64,000 bases of DNA from Phaseolus vulgaris (Eukaryota > Streptophyta > Magnoliopsida > Fabales > Fabaceae). The position numbers and the translations under genes are program-made. Shown one piece after another: positions 42,981 through 54,954 of the stretch; positions within the stretch are counted from its first letter, which is position 1, and each line of letters starts with the position of its first letter. The stretch lies in the NCBI RefSeq assembly GCF_000499845.2, contig NC_023750.2, positions 31,322,369-31,386,368 on the forward strand. Direction: 5' to 3'. The notes below the pieces were generated by a model. That model saw only the letters and a program-made list of their open reading frames with translations. It ran no database searches and was not told where the DNA came from.

Positions 42981-45900
42981 TTAACTATAGTACAACTTCA
43001 GGTGTGTGGCGTTCCAGGTGCGAGGAATCGCCCCTCCTTCCAGCGTTTCTAAGCGGTAGGCTCCGTTCCCGAGCGCTTCGGTTATTCTGAACGGTCCAGT
43101 CCACTTGGGTGATAGTTTATTCTCCATCTCGTACTGGTGGGCCTTCCTCATCACCAGATCGCCTTCTCCAAACTGCCTTGGCATCACCTTTGAGTTGTAT
43201 CTTCGCTCGATCCTCCTCTTCACCGCCTCAGCCTTCAGCCTCGCCTCTTCCCTGACCTCATCCAGCAGGTCCAGGTTCAGCCTTCTCTCTTCATTCGAGT
43301 CTTCCTCTACAAAGTTCTGGAATCTCGGCGAGCTCTCCTGGATCTCTACCGGAATCATGGCGTCACACCCATAGACCAAGCTAAACGGGGTCTCATGGGT
43401 TCCTGACTGCTCGGTGGTGTGGTACGCCCAGACTATACGGGGCACCTCCTCAGCCCAACTTCCCTTGGCTTTCTCAAGCCGTCTCTTCAAACCTCTCAAC
43501 AACACCCGATTAGCTGACTCCACCTGGCCATTCGTTTGAGGGTGCTCGACGGATGCAAACACTTGTTGAATTCCCACCCCTTCGCAAAGCTTCTTCAACA
43601 GGTGGCTTGCAAACTGCGTCCCATTATCTGACACCAGGCGCTTAGGCACTCCAAACCGGCACACGATGTTCTTCCACACAAAACCTTCGATCTTGTGTGC
43701 GGTGATCTGTGCCACTGGTTCTGCTTCAATCCACTTGGTGAAATACTCAATCGCCACCACCAAGTACTTCATCTGCCTGATCGCCAGCGGGAAAGGTCCC
43801 AGGATGTCGATTCCCCAAGTATGAAACGGCCAAGGGCTATAGATCGACTTCAACTCCTCGGGAGGTGCCTTATGCCAATCGGCGTGCTGCTGGCATTGTT
43901 TACAACATTGGGCATATTTCTTGCAATCTTCTTTCATGGATGGCCAGTAGTAGCCTGCACGGAGAGTCCTCGCGGCCAGAGCCCGACCCCCGACGTGGCT
44001 TCCGCATATACCTTCGTGGAGCTCTGCCATGATTCTCGTGCACTTCTCGCCGTGTATACATTCTAGGAGCGGGTGAGTGAACCCAAACCTGTACAGATCG
44101 CCATCGATCAACGTATACTTGCCGGAATTTTTCTTTACCTTCATAGCCTCTATCGGATCCAGTGGGAGGAGGCCATCTGCCAGGCACCGCTTGTACTGTG
44201 TTATCCAAGTGTCTGGCTCACGGTCGGCGCAGACCTGCATCACGTCCACCTTCTCTCCTCGACATGCTCTAATTCTCGGCGATCTCAGAGTTTCTTGCGT
44301 CAAAGACTTATGGCTTCTCGCAGCTCTCTCCGTCGACTTGCTTATCTGAAGGACCAGGTGATCTGCTACAAATGCCCTCGGCGTCTTCAGAGTTTCTTGA
44401 ATCACCGTCCTCTGCCTACCCCCCTTGCCTGAGCTGGCGAGCTTAGCAAGCAAGTCAGCTCGGGCATTCTGCTCCCTGGGCACATGTACTACTTCAAAGG
44501 AGGCAAAGGAACTCTTCAATTCCTGCACATACGCCAAGTAAGCCGCCATTTGTGGATCTTTAGCCTGGAACTCGCCTGTTACTTGCCCTGTGACTAGCAG
44601 CGAGTCACTCTTAGCCATCAGCACCCTAGCTCCCATCTCCTTGGCCAGCAAAATCCCGGCGATCAGCGCCTCATACTCTGCTTGATTGTTGCTGGCTTTA
44701 AAGGCAAACCTCAAAGATTGTTCAATCAGCACGCCGTTGGGCCCTTCCAATATGACTCCAGCACCGCTACCCTGCTGGTTCGACGATCCATCCACCGAGA
44801 GTACCCAACGGAAATCGTCTCCTTCAACCCGCGTCGCCTCTGATGAGAGTTCAACCACAAAATCTGCAAAGATTTGCCCCTTGATCGGGCCTCGAGGCTC
44901 GTACTTAATATCAAACTCTGACAACTCTACCGCCCACTTCACCATCCTTCCCGCAACGTCGGGTTTCTTCAAGACCTTCTGGATGGGCAGGTCAGTCATC
45001 ACCAGTATTGTGAAACTGTGGAAGTAGTGGCGCAACCTCCTCGCCGAAAACACCACAGCCAGCGCAGCCTTCTCCAGGGCCTGATATCTCGTTTCTGGGC
45101 CCTGCAACACCTTGCTCACAAAATAAATAGGCTTCTGGGCCTGATCTTGATCCTAGGCGAGCACCGCACTCACCGCCCTCTCAGTTACAACAAAATACAA
45201 CCTGAGAGGGATCCCCACCAGTGGTTTGCACAGAACCGGCGGGCTCGCCAGATACTCCTTCAGTTTAACGAAAGCTTCCTCGCATTCTTTCGTCCAAGCG
45301 AACTTGTTATTGCGCCGCAGACACTGAAAATAGGGGTGCCCCTTTTCTCCGCTAGCTGACACGAAGCGAGATAGGGCTGCCATCCGACCTGTCAGCTGCT
45401 GGACTTCTTTCACTGTAGCCGGGCTTCTCATCGCCAAGATGGCGGCACACTTGTCCGGGTTAGCTTCTATCCCCCTTTCAGTCAAGAGAAAACCCAAAAA
45501 CTTTCCAGCCTCCACGCCGAAAATGCATTTCTCCGGGTTGAGCTTTAACTTGAACTTGACGATCGTCGTGAACAATTCTTCCAAGTCCGCAACGTGCTTG
45601 CTTTTCTCCTGCGAGGTCACGACCATGTCATCGACGTAGGCTTGCACGTTCCTTCCCAGCATTGGTGCAAGTACTCGATCCATCAACCTCTGGTACGTGG
45701 CCCCCGCGTTCTTCAGCCCAAACGGCATCACCTTATAGCAGTAGCACGACCTCTCCGTCATGAAGGCTGTTTTTTCTTCATCCATGGGATGCATCTTGAT
45801 CTGATTATAGCCCGAGAAGGCATCCAGGAAACTCAGCAGCTTGCACCCTACAACACTATCAACCAGGGCATCAATGCTTGGTAAAGGATACGAATCCTTT

Positions 45901-48463
45901 GGGCAAGCTTTGTTCAGATCGGTGAAATCGACGCACATGCGCCATTTCCCGTTACTCTTCTTCACCAGTACGACATTTGCCAACCATTCAGGGTACTGGA
46001 CTTCCCTGATGTGGCCTGCAGCGAGGAGTTTCTGTGTTTCGTCCCTGATCGCCTGCCTCCTCTCCTCATTGAATTTTCTTCTCCTTTGTCGCACCGGTCT
46101 CACCGTGTTGTCCATCGCCAGATGATGGCACAAGAAGTCGGGATCGATCCCGGGCATGTCCGAAGCGGACCAAGCAAACGCGTCCAGATGCCGCTCAATC
46201 ACCTTGGCGATCTGGTCCTGGAGATCGACCTCCAGAGATCTTCCGAGCTTGAAGATTTTCCCTCCGATCTCCTTCTCGAGCCACTGCTCAACAGGTTTGG
46301 GCCTGGATTCTCTGGCGATCACCGCCCTGGCGATTCCCTGTTCCCTTGCTTCCTCGGGGCGATTCCGCGCCTCTTCCTCCTCCAGGCCAGCATTCCTCTC
46401 CCCTAGCTCAGCGTCTACCATCTCTACATCCCTTCCGGCGGCCTCCTCTGTTACCGGTGGTCTGGGCTTCACACCGGGAGGTGGGGTGGTTGTTACATAA
46501 CTCACTGATCTTTTGTTTTTCAGGCTATTCTCATAGCACCTTTTCGCTTCTTTCTGATCAGCCTTGATCGTGATCACCACCCCTTCCATGGACGGCAACT
46601 TCACCTTCATGTGCCGAGTCGACGGAATGGCGCCTATCCTGTTAAGAGTGGGCCTTCCCAACAGGATGTTATATGCTGAAGGGGCGTTTACGATGAGGTA
46701 CTTGATTTTCTCCGTCCTCGACCCAGCCTCATCTGTAAACGTGGTTCTCAGCTCAATGTACCCCCTGACCTCCACCTGGTCGCCAGCGAACCCATATAAG
46801 CACCCTCCATAGGGCCTTAGCTGGTCAAGGGGCAATTCCAGCTGCGTGAAAGTCGGCCAGAACATCACGTCTGCCGAGCTTCCTTGGTCCACCAGAACTC
46901 TGTGGACCTTCCTTCCCGCCGTAACCAACGAAATAACTATGGGATCGTTGTCATGAGGCACAACGTCCCGAAGATCCTGCTTTGTGAACGTAATGTCCAC
47001 TTCCGGCGAGTGATCTTCAAACATGTCCACTGTCATCACCGATCGCGCATACTTTTTCCTCTGCGATGCGGTGCATCCACCACCTGAGAAACCCCCTGCA
47101 ATGGTGTGGATCTCCCCATGGATAGGCATCTCGTGTTGCTGGGCTTCCCCACCTGCTGGCTGGGAACTCGACGCTCCCCCCGTCCTCCTGTCCAGCAGAT
47201 AGTCATTTAAGAACCCGCTCTTAACCAGATCGTCGAGCTGGTATCCTAAAGACAAACACGAGTCCAAAGCGTGGCCAAAACACTGGTGGAACTCACACCA
47301 GGCGTCCGGCTTTGACCCCAGCACCTTGTCGCCCACCTTCTCAGGCGCTTTCAACCTAGCAGATATGTTAGGAATGGCGATCAGATCCGCTAATCCCATG
47401 ACAAACTTGTGCTTAGGCGGGCGATTGTACTCCCGGCGTGCTGGTTGTTGGCGCGCTTGGCTTCTTCCCTTGTTTCTCCTGTCGTAAGGATGGCGAGTCC
47501 TCTGGTCTTTTCTGGCCGCCGCCGTCGTTTCCAGCACCCTTTGCGGCTGGATCCTGGTCTGGGCGCGTGGCCTGGCGGGAGCCACGCTGCCTCTCTTCTC
47601 GGCGACTTCACTCTCGTCGGCGATGTGGGCCACCGCAAGTCGCCTGACTTCAGCAAACGTCGCTGGATGAGCCCTGATCAAGGCCTCGCAGAATGGCCCT
47701 GGCTGCACGCCCTTCTTGAAGGCATAGACCAGCATTTCTTCATCCTTGGCCGGCGATCTGACCATCTGTGCTCCGAAGCGATTGAGGTAGTCTCTGAGGG
47801 ACTCCCCATGGTACTGCCTTATATCAAACAGATCATAGGACACCCTGGGCGGTGCCTTATTCACAATGTACTGCTCGACAAAGATTTTCGAGAACTGTTG
47901 AAAATTGGTTATGTGGCCGTTAGGCAGGCTCACAAACCACTCCATCGCCGTTCCCTGGAGCGTGTACTCACGAACATCTTGCAGTAGACGGCGTCTGACC
48001 CTCCCGACAGCATCATCTGCGTGTGGAACGTGGTCAGATGAGCCTCTGGATCCTCCACGCCGGTAAAGACAGCCTTAACCGGAACCGCGCTCGTGGGAAT
48101 AGGCGTGTCGGTAATCGCCTGAACGAAAGGCATTGGGAAAACACGAGGTGGCGTAGACGGCGCCGCCTCTTCAACAGAGGAACGTCCTTGTTGCTCCTGA
48201 AGAGCTCGACGCAGCTCCTCAGTCACCTTGCTGAGCTCCTCGTTTCTGGCGCGAGAGGCGACCAGGTCCTCATATATCCTTGCCTGCTTTACGCGCGAGG
48301 CTTCCACAGTTGCCTGCAACGAGCGCATCATCTCTGCCATCTGCGCCATGGTCATGGCGGCGTCGCCTTCAGCAGCGACAGGCGCCACGAGACTGGAACG
48401 ATTGCTTCTCATTTTTCTCATTAACTTCAGCGAACCACAGGAATGCAGCGAACAACACTTCAA
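42981..48463 (-). pseudogene. TatC gag-pol, nearly intact
   Basis: Gag starts near 48421 or 48412 (MRKMRSNRSS or MRSNRSSLV); upstream codons to 48463 are also open. A two-base insertion near 47964 (compare 15300-15310) shifts the frame inside gag, and a TAG at 45153-45155 replaces Gln in RNase H; otherwise the frame is open to 42981. Domains in order: coiled-coil N-terminus (MAQMAEMMRSLQ), gag domain (MEWFVSLPNGHI), zinc-knuckle-like CEFHQCFGHALDSC (47262-47302), protease DQGSSADV (46866-46892), RT with YVDD (45625-45642), RNase H, second RNase H (DGSSNQQGSGAG, 44775-44800), integrase HHCC and DDE, ending LKLYYS. With two point lesions it is close to a coding-competent Tat polyprotein and serves as reference for the PalA arms. 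Confidence 0.93.
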
Positions 48464-48705
48464 CCACGATCGAATCAGCGATCAATCGGAGAAAACTCAA
48501 GAAACTGCGCAAGAACTCAAGAACACCGCAGACCTTCGAAGAAAACCACAACTTCACCAAAAACCACCGTTTCCCGAACGAAATTCAAAGAAACTGCGAA
48601 CGACGGTTGCACCAGAACACAACCACGTGGAAAACTTCGTAAACCTCCAAGAACCCACGCTGTGGATGGGAGCAAGTTTTACACGGCCCCACGGTGGGCG
48701 CCTGA
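48464..48705 (-). other. TatC primer binding site and leader
   Basis: On the minus strand AGGCGCCCACCGTGGGGCC (about 48685-48703) lies two bases after the LTR terminal CA. About 220 bases of leader to gag follow. Same primer class as TatB and TatE. Confidence 0.78.
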
Positions 48706-48890
48706 TGATCCTGCCTGTTGACCGGAACGCTGGAGAATGCCTCGTCAAAGGATCGACGTGCGCACCGCTTCTCACCTCCGTTCCTTTCCGGGATCTACTT
48801 CAAGAACCTGCAAAGAAACAACACGGCGCCGCTGCGGCCGATCGCACTCCGACGCTCAAGTCAGTGACGGTATCACCAAATACTAAGAAC
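48706..48890 (-). repeat. TatC 5' LTR, truncated
   Basis: Only the terminal 185 bases (U5 end) remain. They match 37423-37607 with a single difference. The match stops at CTAAGAAC (48890) and TatF integrase sequence starts at the next base. Confidence 0.93.
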
Positions 48891-49735
48891 ACGCTGACTG
48901 GCACAAGGCGCCTCCAGAAGAGCTTAGGTCGATCTATAGCCCATGGTCGTTCCATACCTTGGGGATCGACATTCTGGGGCTTTTCCCTTTAGCGGTGCGA
49001 CAGATGAAGTACCTCGTGGTTGCCATAGAATACTTTACAAAGTGGATAGAGGCTGAGCCAGTAGCGCAGATCACAACCCATAAGATCCAACACTTTGTGT
49101 GAAAAAACATGTGTGCCGCTTTGGAATCCCAAAACGGTTGGTGTCCAATAATGACACCCAGTTTGTGATCCAACAATTGGGCAAAATATGTACGAAGCTA
49201 GGAATAAAGCAGGTGTTCGCATCGGTTTGAACACCCCAGAGGAACGGGCAGGTCGAGTCTGCCAACCGAGTTCTGCTCAGAGGTCTGAAGAGAAGGCTAA
49301 ATAAAGCTAAAGGGACTTGGGCAGAAGAAGTTCCTAGAATTGTGTGGGCTTACCACACTACTCCCCAACCAAAGAAACACCCTTTAGCTTGGTATATGGT
49401 TGGGACGCAATGATTCTTGTAGAGATCCGGGAAAACTCGCCACGTTTCCAGAACTCCATGGTCGAAGAGTCTAATGAAGAAAGAAAGGTGAACCTGGATC
49501 TACTGGATGAAGTGAGGGAGGAAGCAAGAATCAAGGCTGAAGCCTTAAAGAGAAGGGTGAAGTACAAGTACAACTCTAAGCTGAGACCTCGGCAGTTTCA
49601 GGTCGCCGACCTGGTGATGCGAAAGGCCCACCCATACCAGCTAGAGAACAAGTTGTCCCCCAAGTGGAGTTGTCCTTCAAAGTGACAAAGGCCCTTGAGA
49701 ATGGAGCATACAGGCTCGAGACATTTAAATCCTCC
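48891..49735 (+). pseudogene. TatF integrase remnant
   Basis: It begins at ADWHKAPPEEL, continues with the core motifs IDILGLFP and YFTKWIEAEP, then has a TGA after HKIQHFV (49099-49101) and frameshifts around 49110-49240 and 49370. It resumes with GQVESANRVLLRG, NEERKVNLDLLDEVREE and a C-terminal KWSCPSK end near 49685. Similar to but clearly older than the PalA and TatC integrases. Confidence 0.85.
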
Positions 49736-49951
49736 CTTGACTTCATACAACAAGGAAGAGGTTAGTTATCAAAATCCTCCCTTGACTTCATACAACAAGG
49801 ACGAGGTTAGTTATTAAAATCCTCCCTCGACTTCATACAGCAAGGACGAGGTTAGTTATTAAAATCCTCCCTTGACTTCATACAACAAGGATGAGGTTAG
49901 TTATTAAAATCCTCCCTTGGCTTCATAGAGCTAGGATGAGGTCAGTTACGA
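49727..49951. repeat. TatF tandem array, five 45-base units
   Basis: CCTCCC starts at 49731, 49776, 49821, 49866 and 49911, an exact 45-base period (unit contains CTTGACTTCATACAACAAGG and GAGGTTAGTTATTAAAAT). The array lies just after integrase, as in TatC, PalA and TatB, but the unit sequence is unrelated. Confidence 0.93.
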
Positions 49952-50629
49952 ACCGTTCACTTGGGTTAGAAGCCTCGAGGTTGGGAGATGATAGTTTGCA
50001 GAGAACACCTCCCCCCTGAGTGAGAATGCCAAAGTCGAACAGTATGGTTCAACAGTTAAGTCCTCCCTTACCCTCATGGAGTAGGGTCGAGGTCGGAAAG
50101 CAAACCTCTCCTTTGTTTGTAAGTCAAGGTAGAGGACAACATGGTTCACTAGTATCACTAGAGAGACATTCCCCTTGTCTTTAAAGGTAGGGACGAGATC
50201 AGCAGGAAGACCTTTCCTTTACCTTACAGGTCAGAGGCCGGAAACATCAAGTGAAGGGTTTTCCCTTATCCCCGTGCAACGAAGGTAAGACCAGCTAAGG
50301 GTTGTACACACATCGCCGATGCCTCAAGATCATGAAGCTCGCAAGGAGGTGAAACAGGTAAAAGAAAGCGTGCTACTTAAGGTGTAAATATGCGTCAAAG
50401 GCGTTGCTAGCAAAGTTAGTGCAAGACTTAGTAGAACAACGACCAAAACAAGAAAGCAGTTTAAAGTAGGCAGATTCATAAATAAGAAGCCTCTTAGTCT
50501 CCTTCTCGGATTGTCGAAGGCTCGCCAACTCCTGATACAAAGTCGTTTTGTGCTTAGAGAAGGTCTTGGCCTGAAGGGCTGATTACTCCCTCAGTTTCTC
50601 CAGCTTAGTTTGCAAGTCTCGCGCTTTAC
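49952..50629. other. TatF spacer between array and accessory gene
   Basis: Non-coding. Degenerate TCCTCCCTTACCCTCATGGAG and TTTCCTTTACCTTACAGG segments (50060-50240) look like older, drifted repeats. No supported gene. Confidence 0.45.
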
Positions 50630-51999
50630 TCATGGAGAGGCTAGATGCGATGAGGAACTCCCCAAGGCTTTAAGCCGCACGATCCTGTAAGGGGTCCTCA
50701 CCCAAGCTCTCCACCACCTCTTTATTTTGAAAGCACTTGAGGGCTTGTTGAAGGAAGGCTGGGAGCTCGACCGCAGGGAACACTTGGTCACCTTTGAGAA
50801 CACTCTCCCCCCGCCTTCGTGCATAATGAGGTCACGAGGAGAGGAGGCGCTGAGAGGGTAGTCTCCGAAGGATGGAGCACGACCATCAGAGGCAGAGTGT
50901 GATGGCGTCGTGACATCGCCTGCCCTTTTTTCTCTTAAAGACAAGGCTCGTGCAGGTGCCCTCGTCTTCTGAGGCAGTGGACTCCACCACCCCCTTCTGC
51001 CTATTATTGATGGGGGCTGGTTCAACAACAATAAAAGGAGGGCCCACAAGGGCTTAGGTGCCCGCATCGGCCAAAGCAGCCCTACGTCGGGCAACCAACT
51101 CTCTAAACTTTCTCCTCTTCTCTTCATCAAGTTCCATGTCTGCATAGGAACAACAAAGGGTAAGAAACTAAACCAACACAGTATGCAATTAGCAACAAAT
51201 GTGAAGAAGAAAAAAGAAAGGTACCAATATAGCTCTTAAGAGCTTTGGGGTAGAACTCGAGCTTGATCAGTTTAGCGGTGTCAAACACCACTCCTAAGCC
51301 CGAAAGGAGTTGGCACATCTCACGATCGGGCGGGGTCAGGTCCTCGAGACTCCTAGGTTTTTTTATTCCAGGCTTCTCCACCCAGTAGAGCGGGAACCCA
51401 CCTAGTAAAGTGGGGTTGTGAATGCTGCAACATATCTTCAAGAACTTCTTCTTAAAGCTCTGGTATGATTGCTGGAAAAAGGTCATGAGGACTCTCCCTA
51501 CCACCCCGTTGAAGCTCATCCACAACTTCTTTCCTGGATTCTTAGCCTCAAAGAAATAGAGGAAGACGTTTACAGAAGGTGGATGGCCAAGGTGGTTGCA
51601 AAGGATTGCAAAGGCTCGCACGAATGCCCAGCGGTTAGGATGCAGCTGGGTCGGGGCCACGTTAATCTCGGTAAGTAGAGCGCGCTCAAACCCCGTGAAT
51701 TAGAGAAGAGTTTGAGCCCCTTGAAGACAATGGTGTACATAAAGAAGAAGGGCTTGCCAGGGTCCGCACGATCATCATCGCAAACGGGAATGCCTTCCCG
51801 ACAAGGCAGAACTAGAGAAATAGAGTTCCTTCCCGAAGACATGGAACTTGTCGTGAGATTCGCCCTGCTTGTACGTGTCGATGTCTTTGAAGGTTTTCAT
51901 TAGGGAAATCTCGGCTAGAAGTTCCTTTGGTGCCCAGTGGTAGAGGGTTTTGTAATTAACAAAAGGTGGAGGGTTCAATGTGGTTTTTGTTCTGTCCAT
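50630..51999 (-). pseudogene. Antisense accessory gene of TatF, degenerate
   Basis: Exon 1 starts at 51999 (MDRTKTTLNPPP, the same start motif as TatC), with YKTLYHWAPKELL. A frameshift near 51820 leads to CREGIPVCDDDRADPGKPFFF. Another shift near 51680 leads to the open stretch APTQLHPNRWAFVRAF .. FPLYWVEKPG, ending YIG at about 51228. A phase-1 intron is suggested there (G|GTACC) with an acceptor at CTATGCAG|ACATGG near 51136. Exon 2 is shifted and lacks a recognisable long coiled coil. The gene shows that the accessory gene predates the split of TatF from PalA/TatC. Confidence 0.75.
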
Positions 52000-52515
52000 C
52001 TCGATAAGAAAGTTAAAAAGAGAGAAAAAAAGGAAGAAAAACGAGGGTTCAAAAGAAGATGATGGAGTGGCTAAGGAAAACTAGAGAAATAGAGACTCGA
52101 AACGAAGAACAGAGAAAGCGTAAAATGCAGAAAACATAAACAGTCCCAGAACAGTTACGGCATGTTATGAGCATCGGAAACATAAAGCAAGAGTAATCAT
52201 GAATTAAAAATCATACCTTTGAATAAGTTAGGGTTCGAAGGTTGAAAGGTTCGAAGAGTTTTGAGAATATGAAATGCTTGAGAAATGCTAAGTAATGAAA
52301 TAGTGAAGGAGCGTAGGAGTTTTGAAAGGTTTAACGTATACGAAGAAGTGCAAGCGGCAACGGGTCTTAGCCGTTGATCTTGCCACGTGTACGCTGTTTA
52401 AAAAAGTATGGTGAGACGTCACTTTGGTGCACTGTTCACGTCCTATCACCTAGAGCCACATAGGTCGCCTAGGGCGATCACTTAGTCTCTTTGCTAAAAC
52501 AAGTTACAGCTCGAG
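52000..52515 (-). promoter_or_regulatory. Upstream region of TatF accessory gene
   Basis: Non-coding, with GCCACGTGT at 52382-52390 in the same relative position as the G-box of the PalA and TatC accessory genes. A 5'-UTR intron could not be placed with confidence. Confidence 0.4.
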
Positions 52516-52528
52516 ACTGGGGGGCTTA
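52516..52528 (+). other. TatF polypurine tract
   Basis: GACTGGGGGGCTTA abuts the TGTACC start of the LTR, matching the tracts of PalA and TatC with one change. Confidence 0.85.
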
Positions 52529-53247
52529 TGTACCGACCAGTCCTCGGTCATCGACTCCAGTGAAGACCTCAAACATCAGCGTCAGGTAGTAAAGAGGGGC
52601 CACATAAGGTGGGCCCCCGAAATCATATCAGTTATCAGATGAAACACTCAGATATAAGAAAGCCTAAGTCATGAGGGATCCATGCATGTGGGGTGTATGG
52701 CACATTCGGGCACGACACAAGTAAAGAAGCCTTGGAGGCGCTAAGGCCCATTAGGATTAGGGTTTCCAAAGGTAGCCTGCATGCATGGCATGTGAATACT
52801 TAGGGCACCTATAGAACAGATGGCCCCGCAACATTGGTGCATGAGTTGGTACCTTGGTGGTCATTCTATTAGTCGTTGCACTCCAGTTAAGGGAAGTCTT
52901 ATGTGCCAGGTTATGTTAAGATTGCGTAATAGCGGCGCAGAGACATTCTCCAAGGAACCCTAGACATGGGTAATAGAACAAAAGTAAACCCTAGTTACAA
53001 CCTATATAAAGGGTGCTAAGAACCTTAGTAAGGTACACGATTTCTAAGACTGGAACTACTTTATACACTTATTGTTTCTTTGCCCCAGTACTGACTTGAG
53101 CGTCAGAGTGCAAACGACCGTCAAGGCGCCCTTTGTCTTTGCAGGTGAGAGATTCTTCAACCAAGAAAGTTCGATTCTCAGGTGGAGACAGGCAGGCCAG
53201 AGGTTACCGTTCGAGTCAACCGACGAGCGAGTCAACCGGCGAGAACA
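52529..53247 (+). repeat. TatF 3' LTR
   Basis: TGTACCGACCAG to GCGAGAACA, 719 bases. CTATATAAAGG at about 53005-53015 is the likely TATA box. It is related to the TatE 5' LTR (54955-55717) in the start, the GCATGAGTTGGTACC block and the end, and is the 3' partner of 35602-35944. Confidence 0.88.
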
Positions 53248-54954
53248 TCTTCATTAATTATTTAAAAAATTAAGTATTTTTTTTTATTAAAATACATAAC
53301 ATTATTACTTTTAAGTAGGCAACATTTTTTACATCATTAAAAAAATATATGAAACCTAGCAAATATTTGTAATTTTAATATCTATCGCCTTTACATAAAA
53401 ATAAATAAATATTATACCTTATTTAAATGAGAAGATGAGTTAGAGTCAAACTGATAAAAATGAATAAGATATATTTAGCGAGAAATAAATAAAAAAGGAA
53501 GATTTTATTTATTTTTATTAAAACTCATGTTAGACATCATGTGTCATCACATGAAAAATAGCATAAAAAATAAAAACATGAGAAAAAAGAATAAAACAAA
53601 ATTTATTTATTCTTATTACAACTCATGTTAGACATCATGTACCATCACATAAAAAATAGCATGAAAAAAACAAAAAAAATAAGAGGACTAGACCAAACTC
53701 ATGCCAATTAAAAACAAAAAAACAAAGAAACTCTAGAGAGTAGCCTAAACAACTAAGTTTAGAGTTTAAATCTCGTTTATATTTAGCAATGATAATAAAA
53801 TCTTTTGATATTGATAAACATCACTATCATTATTTTATCATTATTTTTTCTTAGGTTGACATGTTTTGGAATCACCTTATCTACTATTTATATATTAATA
53901 TTGGAATAAAAATTGATGTTAAAGTTTATAATGAAATGTTACCATTTATATTCTTCTTAAGTTAAAATACATTAGCGAAATTAGATGATATATTAATGTT
54001 AAATTAAAATTGAAAAATTAAATGTTTTATTACCTTTTTTTATAGGCATCAAGTTGGATATTTATAAAATTATAAAGACAAAAAATATGTTTAAACTAAA
54101 TAAATTTAAAAGATATTGAGATTTACTGTATTATTTTCTATAATTTCTTTCAAATGTTTACTTATCTATTTTCATACTCTTATTGTTTTTTATCCAACAT
54201 TTATAAGCTATACTTTATTTTTTATATTCTTGATCAATGAAACAAATTACTACATAATAAATATTCAAAATCGATACTTAAAAAAATAGTATCTAGTTAA
54301 TAGATTCAGACTAAGGATTTTATTTAAATCGGTTCATAAAAAATGTATATTTATATATTTGATATATACATAAATACCTTTTTAAAATATTTAATCCGAA
54401 AGAACTTATAAATAAACAGGTACAAATTTTAAAAATTTATTTACATAAATAATTTAACTACAAACCCAAAAGTCTAAACATTTATCTTTCATCCTTAATT
54501 TAGATATTTAGTTGATTACTAAAATTAGATAGCTCAATTTATTTTATTTTGACTTGTTCTTTCTTTTATATTACATCACCGAACTACATCTTTAATTGTA
54601 CTACGAAAAAGCAGATCCACGTCTTCTTCATGGTGTGAAGTCATAACTCCACAATGCAATGAAACAAGATAGACATCAAAACTTGACATGTGATTCACTT
54701 TATCCTTCCATACAACACAATCAATCATCCGTCAACATTCTCCGGAGAATCCCACGCTAAAACTCCTTTCCTACGTATTAATAATTATAAATTTCATACG
54801 TTATTAAGTGAGATTAAATAAGGAAACCTAAAAAAAATTAAAGTTAAACACTACAATATTTAGTTGAATAAAAACATATGATATAAATATTGTTACAGCT
54901 AACTCTTTTGTTCATTAAATTCAGATTAATCTCTTATAACTTTAACTAATTTAT
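53248..54954. other. AT-rich DNA without recognisable genes
   Basis: About 1.7 kb with no long open frame, no LTR and no known terminal repeat. It may be old host intergenic DNA or an unrecognised element. A less AT-rich stretch at 54590-54780 shows nothing identifiable. Confidence 0.6.
53505..53700. repeat. 98-base tandem duplication in AT-rich DNA
   Basis: ACTCATGTTAGACATCATGT occurs at 53523 and 53621, with similar flanks (TTTATTTATT before, ATCACAT..AAAAATAGCAT after), giving a period of 98 bases and two copies. Confidence 0.8.

Larger units (their letters stand above)
37423..48890 (-). mobile_element. TatC: Tat-lineage retrotransposon, nearly intact, 5' LTR truncated
   Basis: Read on the minus strand: 185 bases of 5' LTR (48890-48706), primer site, leader, gag, PR, RT, RNase H, second RNase H, integrase, tandem array, antisense accessory gene (open), polypurine tract, 3' LTR (38220-37423). 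The retained 185 bases of 5' LTR differ from the 3' LTR at one position, so insertion was recent. Gag-pol has only one frameshift and one nonsense codon. The outer 5' end was lost in a deletion that joined it to TatF integrase at 48890/48891. Confidence 0.95.
48891..53247 (+). mobile_element. TatF: 3' portion of an old Tat-lineage element
   Basis: Integrase remnant, 45-base array, decayed antisense accessory gene, polypurine tract and 3' LTR. With the LTR fragment at 35602-35944 it makes up one element whose middle was displaced by Gy2 and TatC and partly deleted. Flanks TCTTG (35597-35601) and TCTTC (53248-53252) look like a diverged target duplication. Confidence 0.75.

Noticed and set aside
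53248..54954. Possible host gene in the AT-rich gap
   Set aside because: No frame of useful length, no splice-supported exons and no tRNA-like or miRNA-like structure could be recognised by eye.
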